64,000 nt of DNA from Ampelocalamus luodianensis (taxonomy: Eukaryota; Streptophyta; Magnoliopsida; Poales; Poaceae). The notes under the pieces were generated by a model, which did no database searches, was not told the origin of the DNA, and was given only the letters and a program-made list of their open reading frames with translations. The stretch lies in contig CM070632.1 of NCBI GenBank assembly GCA_036346255.1, forward strand, positions 24,073,408 to 24,137,407. The letters run 5' to 3'. A program made the position numbers and the translations under genes. Shown piece after piece: positions 36,432 through 46,982 of this stretch; position 1 is the stretch's first letter; the number at the start of each line of letters is the position of its first letter.

Positions 36432-36751
36432 TCTATGTCTAGAGGTGGCCAGATGGGCGGCAAGACACAACATGGCATGGCACGGGCACGAGCCGGCCTG
36501 GCCCATCTCGGTATGGCCCATCCTGGCCTGCAAAACAAATGGGACGTGCTGTGCCAGCCTAGGCACAACCCGAAGGCCTATCGTGTCGGGCCGTGCCGGC
36601 CTGAGCCCATTTGGCCCGACAGGTCGGTTGCGTCCCACTTAGCCCGGTAGGCCATCATTGTTCTACGTGTCGTTGTCTAGGTACAGATTTTCAAACACCT
36701 CCAACAACTCTGAATTTTTCACAAAGTGTTGTATTCGTGAATTAGCTTGTT

Positions 36752-38652
36752 TTCAATCCTTCACAGTTAGATGTATCTCCACCATTTCACTTATGAGACG
36801 CGTTCTTCTCTCCTCCAATATTTTTGCAAAAAAACTGAAAGCAGACTTGGAGAAAACCGTCGAGACAAGAACAGTTAACCCATCGTGTGTAAGTATGGAT
36901 AGCATGGGATATGCTAACTTATGGTCATGCTACCAGTACAAAATTTTAAAGTTTTCTGAGTTGAAATCCACCGTATCGTTGTCCAGATAGACAGATAGTT
37001 CTTCACTCTTTGGGTGAGAGGTTGATCTTGGACTTTGTTAAGAATGTGCCTCTATAGAAGAAGAAGACCTAGACTTGGAGGAAGAGCCTGTACCACCGAT
37101 CTTGCCCATGGATTTGTCTTGTTACTCGAGGTGGGTGCTACTAGAGGTCGTTGCAAGCGGACTCCCTAAAACTTATTTTTCGTATATTTAGAAAACCTCA
37201 TGTAATCCAGAACGAACATCTGCAAAATAGTTATAATAGTCTAGCCCTGTAACATCACTAAGAAGCTCAAGAACATTAGCAAATCCGTCAATTTTAGCTT
37301 TAGGATCTAAAATAAATGTAAATGCATATAGGAAAAGGATTTCTTTCCAATATTTAAGGTATTTAGTTTTCATAGCAAAAACAGACTATCTTAAAACTGT
37401 GTTATTTTCATAGTTTTTTTTAAATGACTAGTAATCCATAAAATACTATGCACAATAATAGGAGGTGTTTGATAACATACAGCGGATAAAGCAACAATGG
37501 CCTCATAAAAAATTCTAAAAACTGAAGTATCTTCTCAGTAACGAACCAATGTTGCTTAGTCAATAGTATACTACTGTCAGTGCTCTGATAGTGCGTTTGA
37601 ATAAAAACATAAAAAGTGCTCTTATATGGTAAAAGACTTTTAAGCATCAGGTAAGTAGAGTTCCATACTATTGGTATGTCCAAACCAAACTTTCTTAGAC
37701 GTACATCCATCGACCTGTAGAAGTTCTTATCTGCTGCTATTCTTACGTTAGAATTATTCAAATAAGATATCACATCGCGAAAAGTTTCAATATACGGATT
37801 CAACCTCTTCAAACCACAATTGACTATAAGGTTAATAATATGACAAGCGCATCGCTGATGTAGCAAGAAAGAATCAGTGTATGTACTCAACACTGGAATA
37901 AGAATATCCATGGCCCTAGAGTTCAAAGTGGCATTGTTTAAAATAATTGAGAATATTTTTTCTGTAAGACTAAAGTCTTCCACGACTTTGATAATACAGT
38001 CTGCAGTATTCTCACCCATGTGTTCTACATCAATTAATTTGAAACCTATAATTCTTTTCTCCATTACCCAGTCATCATTAACATAACAAGCAATTATACT
38101 AAGATAATCCTCCCTAGCCTGACCACTCCATATGTCTGAGGTCAGGGCCACCGAAAAGGTGCACGTACTAAATAGTTCTTTTATTTTATTACGGTGTTCA
38201 TTGTAGTATTTTACTAGATCCCTAGTTGTTGTCTGTCTAGAAACAATACAAAATCTAGGATTATGTGCGGTCCTAATGTTAGTTTGGAAAGCAGTAGACT
38301 CCCCAAAATCTAATAGTAAATCCTTAGAAGCAATTAAACGATAGAGAGATTGACGGGCTACCTCAGGATCGTAGTCCCAGTGACGTACTGTACCGTCAGG
38401 GCTGTACTGCAGCTGCGCCAGTCTCATCATCATTCCTTGTTTGGTCTTACATCTTGTAGCATGTCTAAGGAAGTGCCCTGTTCCACCTGTAGGCATTGTG
38501 GACAATTCATTGCGATAAATTTTGCAAATTGCATATGGTACCTCATTTCCCTGTGTGTCTGGCTTGGTTGTCCTATCGAAATTCTCCCATACTCCTAATG
38601 TAGACGACCTTGACCTCTTTACTCCGGTGGTCATCGATGAAGATGCTGCCAT
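36752..38652 (-). pseudogene. Ac/hAT-type transposase, inactive
   Basis: The first 410 codons (38652-37420) are open. Domains: a BED-type finger near residues 15-70, where the second cysteine is a tyrosine (C-x2-Y); the RNase H-like core with TSDIWS (first catalytic Asp), ILNNATLNS where the family has LDNA (second catalytic Asp changed to Asn), CACHIINLIV and WNSTYLML. After a stop at 37420 the frame shifts and continues at 37373-37188 (KYWKEILFLY, FILDPKAKIDG). The C-terminal hATC dimerisation domain follows at about 36990-36752 (NFKILYWW, ERRTRLISEMVE). All parts are in order, so this was an autonomous element. The D-to-N change, lost cysteine, stop and frameshifts show it is dead. Confidence 0.88.
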
Positions 38653-39254
38653 GGAGCCTGATGATCGAATTCCTCCTTGCTCTTATGCTAACAATAGCGG
38701 TTGGTTTGACGCAGCCTTAGCCTCCATGGATGTAACTTCCTCCGATGAAAGTCCGTAATGACCAAGACCAAAACTATCGTCATTTTCCACAACAAAAACT
38801 GCAAAATCGAAACTAACACTATTATTACTTTCATCTTAGCATAACAAATAATAACAATAAAATTATGCAAAAATAGTATTGTGCCACTTTTGCTGACTTG
38901 CTACTGAAAATTAAATTTTGCAAAATTTAGCATAATTTTTTTTGAATTTTGCCAAATTATCTCACAATGAATTTGAATTAATTTCAGAGAGAGATTGAGA
39001 AATGGATAGGTGCTGAATGAGGGGTGGGCTATGGTGGTTATTTATAGAAAAAAAAATAGGATTATTGATTTTTTTTTTTGCTATTTTTAAAGCCCCAAAC
39101 GATCAGATTTTCAAAAAAAATCCTAACGTTAGGGCTAAACGGGCTGTGCTAGGCACGGTCCACCCCGCGAAAAAGCCCCCCAATGGGTAAAATTTCAACT
39201 GGGCCGTGTCGTGCTAGGCACAGCACATCGTGCCGTGCAGTCCACCCACCCCTG

Positions 39255-39524
39255 CTCTCCCTCTATCCCCTACCCTTGCCCCTTCTCCTCCCAGCTCCCT
39301 CTCTTCCTGAGCTGGCCGCCTCGCCTTCTCCTCCCTTCTTCCTCCACACCACCACCTCCTCATCCCTTCGTGCCGGCCACTGATGCTACCCCGCCTTCCT
39401 CTTCCTCTCCTCCTCCTCCTCTCCTCCTCGTCGCCACGCCCATGGGCCCTTCGCCTCCCGCTGCCTTCTCATCCCTTCTTTCTCTGCCTATGCGCCTCGC
39501 CGCCTCCTCCTCCCTCCATGCCGA
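39255..39524. other. CT/GC-rich segment of unclear origin
   Basis: 270 bp of pyrimidine-rich DNA (plus strand) made of ctcctcc, gccgcc and similar words. It lies between hAT subterminal sequence and the broken end of element D. It resembles a grass 5' UTR or first exon, but nothing confirms a gene. It may be captured host DNA or part of the hAT interior. Confidence 0.4.
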
Positions 39525-39560
39525 CTCTGTGATAGTCCTCTCCAATGCTTCCTCCTGGGC

Positions 39561-39902
39561 AATAACCCGAAGCCAATCATCTGCTTCTACTGGGGAGACG
39601 TGTCCAGAGAACGTTGGTGGACGAGTCCTCATAAACTCTGCAAGATTAGACGGTCCATGGTGACCATGAGCAGCTGGGGCTCTATGCTGTTGATTGTTGT
39701 TGTTGTTGTTCTGATTGTTCATGGTCTGCATCTAATTCATCATGGTGTTCATTAGTTGAGTCTGCGTTGCTACAAAAGCTCCAAAGTTTTGCAGGTCAAT
39801 CGGGGGTGCTTGTGGTGGAACTGCTCCTGCGGCTGGTTGCTCATTGCCTCCTGGTGCTAGGGTACCGGAACCACTGGCAGCAGTCTGACGAGTTTGAACC
39901 AT
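39561..39902 (-). pseudogene. gag N-terminus of element D
   Basis: ATG at 39902 starts MVQTRQTAASGSG, comparable in place to the gag start of the plus-strand Tekay element. One in-frame TAG (about 39732-39734) fits a CAG to TAG change between MNTMMN and MQTMNN. The frame continues through an asparagine- and glutamine-rich run and FMRTRPPTFSG to ADDWLRVI. There it breaks and is joined to a copied 36-bp segment from the upstream ORF. Confidence 0.82.
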
Positions 39903-40231
39903 CTGGTGAAGCTCTATGGGTTAGATAAGGTAGCAAGCACAAGATGAGTTAAGGACTAAGCAGGGGTAGGTTAAACCCAACAAAACACAGCTCAAGAAAC
40001 TCAAACGAAATAATTTTATTAATTAAGGTCTTAGCATGGCTGCAACAAATGCCTATAGGCCTTTGCAGCTCATACTCGCACACAAAAGAAACAACGACCT
40101 ACGCACACAAAACTACCACCTAAAGGGCGACTTACTAAACTGAAACTGGCTAAGCCTGACAAACTGAAACTTAAGACAAACTACTCAAGAAAGCCTCCAC
40201 AGCCGCGGCGGCGCTCCTACCGGCTATAGAC

Positions 40232-40939
40232 TCAAAAGTGAGCCGGCATCCTAGCAAACTGATCTTGATGCCCTGGGACTGGTGCAGCAGGAACAGGCGT
40301 TCCTGGTGCAACTGGCTCAGCTGGCTCCTCTGGCTCTGCGGCTCCTTCTGGCTCAACTAGACCTTCCTCTGGATCTTCCTCGGGATCCTCTTCTTCCTCG
40401 CCATCTTCCTCTTGGTCATCCTGATTGTAGAGAATCTCTTGCAGAATAGCGATCTTTTCTTCAGCTCTCTGTAAGGTCTCATAGACATGATCCAGCTCTG
40501 TGATAGTCCTCTCCAATGCTTCCTCCTGGGCGGCTGCAAACTGGGCGAGGTGCACGACTGTGGCATTGCTCTCTTCCTCTGTAGACGGGTAGCGTGCTGG
40601 CAGATCTACGACTACAGCTCTGGGGTGATAACGGAAGACGGTGTCTTGAAGCTCCCGTACGTAGATGTTGCAGATACGTAGCATGGACAAGCGTGACGAC
40701 TCCTGGATGCCCTCCAACCAAGTGATCTTCCTTACGGAGATGTGCGAGGGTTGGCTTGCCTTGTCGTTCCTCCTGGCGCAGATCGTCAGACGGCAGATCA
40801 CTCCGTGGTCTTGTCCGTTCACAATCCAGTTGTTTCCGATGTACAACAGATGATCAAAGCCTCCAAGAACCTGTAGCAGCTTCCAAAGCTCAACGGCGTA
40901 TCCTCCCTTGCTTTCACCATAGCTCTGGAGACGAGGCAT
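40232..40939 (-). CDS. Extra ORF between PBS and gag in element D (unknown function)
   Basis: This frame of 235 residues is fully open although the element is truncated. The N-terminal 125 residues contain ELWKLLQVL and TWLEGIQESSRLSMLRI, which align with the upstream ORF of the other Tekay element (7750-8331). A coiled coil follows (AQEEALERTITELDHVYETL), then an acidic region of D and E repeats, then a proline/alanine-rich tail with PEEP and VPAAPVPG words. No known domain is recognised. It is at a fixed place: about 200 bp after the PBS and about 330 bp before the gag ATG. It could be a structural or chromatin-related accessory protein. Confidence 0.65.
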   Translation of the reverse strand: MPRLQSYGESKGGYAVELWKLLQVLGGFDHLLYIGNNWIVNGQDHGVICRLTICARRNDKASQPSHISVRKITWLEGIQESSRLSMLRICNIYVRELQDTVFRYHPRAVVVDLPARYPSTEEESNATVVHLAQFAAAQEEALERTITELDHVYETLQRAEEKIAILQEILYNQDDQEEDGEEEEDPEEDPEEGLVEPEGAAEPEEPAEPVAPGTPVPAAPVPGHQDQFARMPAHF

Positions 40940-41137
40940 CTATCAAGACAGACCAAGGGGGTAAGAGCAACTTAAAAACAACGGGAAGAGAAAGATTATA
41001 GCAATAGTTGAGTCGAGAGAGATATGAGATGAGTCAAGCAATTAATTAGCCTTGCAAGTTAATTTTTGCTTTTAGAAAATAATTTGGACACTCTAAAGAC
41101 GGCCGATCTAGCTAAGGTCAAGACCTACAGTCAGTAT

Positions 41138-41150
41138 GGCTCTGATACCA
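41138..41150 (-). other. Primer binding site of element D (tRNA-Met)
   Basis: The minus strand reads TGGTATCAGAGCC, a perfect iMet PBS, separated from the LTR by four bases. It proves that 41155-43316 is the 5' LTR of a minus-strand element. Confidence 0.92.
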
Positions 41151-41154
41151 CCTC

Positions 41155-43316
41155 TGTTGGGACCTAAAATTACGATTCTGGACCCTCTGTGTATAATGCA
41201 CTAGTCCAGGATCACTCTTGTGCACACAGTGTCAACATAGGTAAATATCGATCCACAGAAATGATAAATAAAGTAACGATTAGTTTGAATAACAAATAAG
41301 GGTTTTGACCTTATAATCGAGTTTACACTTATTGAGCCACGCAGGGCTAACAAAGAATAAAATAGCAGCGGAACAGAAATAACTTCAGCGTAGATCCCAT
41401 CAATTCACCACAGGCAACCAACTGGGATCCAGACCTTAACGATCAGCAACCTTCGACGAACTCCTCCTCGAAAGTAGGCGTAGACTCTTCTTCTTCTGTA
41501 GGTTTGGGCGTAAGTTTTACAACAAGCGTGAGTATACAACCGTACTCGCAAATCATACCACAGAATGCAATTTATAGAAGCTGGCTTATTCCAAAAGGAA
41601 AGGCTTCTGTGGTTCTTTTGTATGAAAGCAATATTTGCAATTGAATACAATAATAGATTGAAATGTAATTCAAAACAAATAAACAATATTAATCTAACAT
41701 TTGTTTTCACAAAGACACAAAGCTAAACAGATTATTTCACATAGCCATATGACTTAGATCACATAGCTCTCATCCCAACATTTTATGAAAACTACCCCTC
41801 GTGTGAAATCCCCGAGCATGTCCATGACCGCGGACGCAGCTATTCGAATAGATTGATTTAACACTCTGCAGAGTTTGTACACTTTACCCACAAGATACAA
41901 CTAGTGTAGCTAGCACCAATCGTAACAAAACAGTTCAGAAACTTCATCTCAAACATTGACATTCCCAATGTGCTTTCCCACCAGACCAGCCCACAAAGAA
42001 TGCTAGTCCGACACACACCGCTGGACAGGGATGCGGCGAACCGTCCTGCGATGTAACTACCAGGTAGTCACACCTCCACCCTGTCACACAGCCTAACCTA
42101 TCCACCTGAACATCAATGTCGAAAATCCATAACCTACTATGTTAGGCTCGTCCCATCAGGCATATGGTCGTACAGTAAGGCTCAGTTCAATGGTGCACAA
42201 AGTTAAGTCCTTAATTGACCAAGGCAATACTTCTATTTTCTAACTATGCCAAAAAAGATTATCATTCCCATTCATACAGTCCACCATATCACACAATATC
42301 ACACAGTATCTACGACGCTGGAGAGGTCCCCCAGCGAAGGCGACGGTGGCTCTGAGATGCGGGCGACGCGACGGTCCCGAAGATGGTGTCCGGTGGCGGC
42401 GAGGGAATCTGGAACGGCGGCGGTGGCAACAAGGTCCCACGGACGGCGTCGGAGACGAAGGCAGCGACTAGGGCTTTTGGCGGCGTTTCGATGGCGGCGG
42501 CTACGGTTTCGAGGGCGGTGCGTCACGGGGTGCGCCTTACGAGGGTCCGCAGGGCCTTAAATAGCCCCGGGAGGTGTGTCCGCGAAGAACACGGCGCGAC
42601 GGCGGAGAACTCGGAAGGAAGGAGGAGTCCGCTTCGAGAACGACGCTGACGTGGCAGACGAGGCCCACATGGCAGCGGGTGGGGCTCGAACGCAGATGCG
42701 TGCGAAACGGCGCGACTGCGAACGGACTCCAAAGATCTGACCGTCCATCCACGATCGAACGGTCTAAAGCGCTGGTGACATTCGGACCCCCCCGAACGAT
42801 CACACCGCATCTGACCGTTCAATCTTGATCGAACGGTGAAGGGTGAGCCGTGCGCATGGAGAGAGAGAGACTGAGAGACTGACAGGTGGGGACCACCTGT
42901 CAGCAGAGGCGGGCGCACACGCGGGATTGGGCTGAGGCGATCGCGCGATTGGGCCGCTTCGCGGGCCTCGCGCGCAGGAAAGGAGATTGGGCTGAGGAGA
43001 TTCAGCCCGAAGCCAAATCCGAGATTTTAATTAGATTTTCTATTTTGGAAAATAGCAGAAATTCCAAATAGCAAAAGAAAATAGCAAATGAACTCAAAAA
43101 AATTCTAGAAAAATCTAGAAAATATATCTGAGCACATAGAACCCAAATAAAATAGTTTTGACTATTGTTCATGTTGGGATTATTCACATTAAATGCTTTT
43201 GATTCTAAAACCCAATATTAAGCTTTTGAATTAAATTCAAATAAAACCAAATGGTGACTTTTCTCCCTACTAACTATTTAAAAGGTTTTTCAAGCTCAGA
43301 AAATTGGGATGTTACA
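41155..43316 (-). repeat. 5' LTR of element D
   Basis: It runs from tgttgggacc to gggatgttaca, 2162 bp. It contains CTATTCGAATAG (41840-41851) and, close by, CTCTGCAGAG. The GC-rich block (about 42300-43010) carries inverted words such as ACCGTTCAATC / GATCGAACGGT (42814-42837). It is shorter than LTRs B and C, so it may hold internal deletions. Confidence 0.88.
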
Positions 43317-43738
43317 ACACGGCTATTCGAATAGATTAACACTCTGCAGAGGTTGTACAGCTTTACCCACAAGAGATAATCAACTTTTAATGTTTGTTTG
43401 ACACACTTTCGAAGGTATACGACTAAGTGATCATCATGAGGCCTTTACAATGCATCCTCCCACTGTGGTCCCGCCTCGCTAAGGTTTCGCTTCCATTGGG
43501 CTAACCACCCGCTGGATTCAAGCCCCCTCTTGCGCCATGTGGGAATACATAAAAGTAGGTCACTCTGATACCCACACATCAACATGGAACAACCATGATG
43601 GAATTCTACAAATTAATTAGCCAAGTCCGTCCCATACTAGACTTGTGGTAGTACGGTAAGGCGTAGCAAAGTAACGCTCGAAGACCGATCCTTAACTGAC
43701 TTGGGCGACAACCAATAGAACCCTAGGCCTCAACCTAC
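43317..43738 (-). repeat. LTR E, first part (gypsy LTR, start lost)
   Basis: The sequence begins in the middle of a Tekay-like LTR, at the dyad module (CTATTCGAATAG 43323-43334, then CTCTGCAGAG). The missing start lay beyond element D and was lost with D's other half. It continues at 46983 after solo LTR K. Confidence 0.75.
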
Positions 43739-44173
43739 TAAAGGATCTAGACCCTCACCGTTATGTGTTAATGGAATATTTTGGTGATTAATGACAAATA
43801 CACTAGTGAGACTAACAGCTTGGATATAAAAGCAAAAATCCAAACATGTATGTATTCATTAATGATAAATCTATTTGTGAGACTAACAATTCTATTGATT
43901 ATCTATTGATTAGTCTTGTTTGGATATAAAGATGAAAATACAAGAGGTATGCATTCTACTTCTTCTTATTATATCTTGTTGCATTCCTCGGATCCAAAAT
44001 ATATGTTAAACTCCACCAAAAAGGTTAACTTAGATATGTGCATATGTTTCCATTACACATTTGCGTATGCACACATTTAGGGGGGGTTCATTCTATATTT
44101 TGTGGTTTCATTAGTATTGATCCATATTATCCTTCCACATATATTAAAGATCTTTACTTTGAAACATATCTTT

Positions 44174-44404
44174 GAATATATTTAACTTGTGTAGTTAATA
44201 TATTCATATGAGTATATGAGAGCATATGAGACTTGTGTAGTTCATAGATGCTCATATATCCTTGAATATATTTAACTTGTGTAGTTAATATATTCATATG
44301 AGTATATACAACTTATATAGTTCGTATACACTCATATTTAGTATATACAACTTGTAGTTCGTATATGCTCATGGTATATATAACTTGTGTAGTTTATACA
44401 TACT
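44174..44404. repeat. AT-rich tandem array in LTR K
   Basis: About six copies of a 33-48 bp unit built on the words aacttgtgtagtt and tatgctcat or tatattcatatgag. The units drift in length and sequence. Confidence 0.75.
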
Positions 44405-45086
44405 CATGTTTATTTATATTCAATTATTTACAATTGTGTTATCGGACTAATGTGTGTGCTAAGATGTTTGTAAGGCTTAGTCCCAGAGTTTAAATGATGA
44501 CATGAAAAGAAAATGCAAAGGTGATAAGAGATCAACATGACTCAAGACAAATGATTCATGCATTGCATTTCGAAAAGCTTCTGGAAGAACTTCAGTGAAA
44601 ATCGGTATGACCGCATTTGGTAAGTGGTACTACCGATGTGCGGTAGTACCGGGTTTTACATGGCGGTATGTTTATTCCAGAGAGCTTGTTTTTGGTGTTC
44701 TGTTTTTCTCAACAGCATTGGCGGTACCAGAGTTATCTTGGCGGAACTACCTCATCACGGTAGTACCGTAGTTCCTTGAGAGGAACTATCGCACACCGAT
44801 TGTACCGAACCTTAGTGGCGGTATGTTTTTTTTTCTAGAGAATGTATTTCTCTCGATTGGTTTGCTCTTTTGTGGAACGGTAGTACCGATGCTGTTGTGC
44901 GGAACTACCGGAGAGCGGAACTACCGCATGATCAACGGCGGTAGTACCGCACCTTTCTGCAATGGCTTGTTTATAAGCATTTAATGTAGGTATATCTTGG
45001 TAATCAATGTTAATGACATTATGGAACTAACATTTTTTATGAGTTGGATGAATAGGTTGTTCCATAGTGGTTGAAGATTTTGGATG

Positions 45087-45395
45087 ACATCATTAGTTGA
45101 TGGTCATCAAGTCAAGATTCGGGATGAAGAAAACCATCATGTGTTGATGATATTCAAGGAGAGGAGATGATCATGAGTTGATCATCAAGTCAAGAGAAGA
45201 TCCATCATGTGTTGATGGAGGGCAAGCAAAGAAGGATCTATCATGTGTTGATAGAGATCAAGCAAAGGATGCATCATGTGTTGGTGCATATCAAGATTCG
45301 AGATGGAGGATGTCATCATGTGTTGATGAGCATCATGTCAAGATCCCGAAGCAAAGGAAATCATCATGTGTTGATGATTATCAAGTCAAGAACCC
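45087..45395 (+). repeat. Array of eight hairpin-forming repeats in LTR K
   Basis: The core catca-tgtgt-tgatg recurs about eight times, 33-46 bp apart, with linkers such as atcaagcaaag. Several copies extend the stem with different but complementary bases: gatgatca/tgatcatc, tccatca/tgatgga, tctatca/tgataga, aatcatca/tgatgatt. The loop stays tgtgt (tgagt or ttagt in two copies). Two reading frames are open across part of the array and give short repeats (SCVD in 45178-45408), probably by chance of the repeat period. Confidence 0.8.
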
Positions 45396-46187
45396 GGATT
45401 TGAAGTGAGGATGTGCGTCATCAAGCTTCAAGAAGATGCTCAAGGCAAAGGTATGACTAGCTAGGGCTAAGGATGTGTTCCTAGTCTTTTACCGGTCTTG
45501 GTGTTTGGTTGAAAGACCGGATTGCTAGTATAGGCTGACGTACTATTAAGAGGGGTCTTGCCTAATAGCTTGAGTCTCATCATTTGTTGATAGCTCAATC
45601 TCACTTGCTCTTGCTCTCCGTGACATGATGCTATTATTTACGAATGTGTTTTGCAAATAGTCGAGACTCATACATTTAATCCTTGTAGCATGTGACTATA
45701 CTTTGCAAATGTGTTTTACAAACAGTTGAAGTCCATGTACCTACTCCTTGTGGCATGATCTAAGTTTGCAAATGTGCTTTGCAAATTGTTGGGATTCATG
45801 TGTATTCCCTTGACATGGTCTAAGATTGCTTGTTGCTATTTTCTTGGACTTAGACCATAGTTGTGACTCTCTGTAGTTCTTGTGCTTTCTACATTGATCT
45901 AATGTGTTTGAGATCATGCAATCAGGTGGGTTGTGTATCCCTCTGAATAAGCTTTCAATAGAGTCCAAGATCACTCAATTCCGACATCGGAGTCAAAAGT
46001 TATGACCTTTTTACCGAGTGTTGTCTGTGCTGAAATTGAGCTGCGGAGCTACTGCCCTTATAAGAGCGGTACTACCACTGATAAAAGGTAGTACCACGGT
46101 TTGTACTGCGGTAGTACCGCACCAAGTCTGTAACGACTAGTTTTTGGGCTGTAACGACTCCAAATGGCTAGTTTTTGTTGTGTGGGC

Positions 46188-46195
46188 TATAAATA
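46188..46195 (+). promoter_or_regulatory. TATA box of LTR K
   Basis: TATAAATA in the context gggc-TATAAATA-ctctc, followed about 30 bp later by the likely transcript start. This is the same layout as the other copia LTRs. Confidence 0.6.
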
Positions 46196-46982
46196 CTCTC
46201 TTGGCGAGTTGAGAGACAATCTTTGGTATCTCATTTCACTGTCTTGAGCTAGTGTGAGCCTCTCATCTCAATTGTGCATGTGTTGCACCTTGTGAGCAAA
46301 GGGAGAGAGTCTAGTTGCATGTGTTGCAGCTAGAATTGGATTGAGCATCCGATTGTGCATGTGTTGCACTTGGTGAGAGTCAAGCAAGGGGCTTGGCTTA
46401 TTACTCTTGGTGTTTGCCAACACCTAGACGGCGTTGGAGACGTCGTGGTCGGTGATCTCTTCAAAGAAGATTGTGAAGAGGCCCGATGTGTTGTGAAGGT
46501 TGGAGTTCACCTACCCGGAGCGGGAAAGAGCTACCACTAGTGGATTGGAGGTGTTTGGCTTAATTTGTAGAGCCGGTCCAATTGGTTTGGGCTTACCTCA
46601 ACGTGGATTAGGGGAGACCGGCAAGTCTCCGAACACTACAGTAAAACATCGCTGTATCTTTTGTGGTTTGCATTCTATTGTTTTACATTGTGCAATTTAT
46701 ATTTATTGTATTAAATTGCTTATTCATTGTGTATGAATACTTGCAATGCTTTGTGCTATTTACATTGCTAGAATTGAATAGCTTACAAGTCTTTGCTTAA
46801 TTGCAATATTCATCAATTGGCTTGTATTGTTGGTGCACTTAGTTCTACCTAGTTGATTTAGGCTTTAATTGTGGAAAACCGTATTATTTTAAGCTTCCGC
46901 ATTAGAAATCGGTTTTAGCGCATAGAAATTTTAAAATGCCTATTCACCCCCCTCTAGTCGGCCTTCTCGATCTTACACCTAC

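Larger units (their letters stand above)
39525..43316 (-). mobile_element. Element D: truncated Tekay-type gypsy retrotransposon, minus strand
   Basis: From right to left: 5' LTR (43316-41155), PBS, extra ORF, start of gag, then an abrupt end at 39561 followed by a 36-bp filler (39560-39525). Protease, pol and the other LTR are missing. The right junction enters LTR E at acacggctattcg. Confidence 0.85.
43739..46977 (+). repeat. Solo LTR K (SIRE-like copia LTR)
   Basis: The ends are taaaggatctaga and tctcgatcttaca, a decayed pair of TGAAAGATC-type inverted ends. The TSD cctac is perfect (43734-43738 and 46978-46982). The alignment of LTR E across the gap confirms the empty site. It is 3239 bp. 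The 3' end has the cacccccctctagtcg context shared with the copia element. It contains a TATA box, several CGGTA-N-TACCG dyads and two tandem arrays (44174-44404 and 45087-45395). Confidence 0.82.

Noticed and set aside
39255..39262. 39254 as the true right end of the hAT element (inner ccacccctg)
   Set aside because: It resembles a TIR, but the next eight bases (ctctccct) do not match the left TSD. The end at 54678 has both a 17/18 TIR match and a perfect TSD.
2006..43316. LTR B and LTR D as the two LTRs of one minus-strand element
   Set aside because: LTR B has its own matching TSD (cccac) on both sides and no PBS. LTR D has its own PBS and its own gag start.
45178..45408. Small protein with repeated SCVD motifs
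   Set aside because: The frame is open only because the repeat period keeps phase, and another frame is open too. It lies in a solo LTR with no sign of translation.
43764..46977. LTR K starting at tgtgttaatgg (43764)
   Set aside because: That start has no target duplication. Starting at 43739 gives the perfect TSD cctac and an end complementary to the right terminus.
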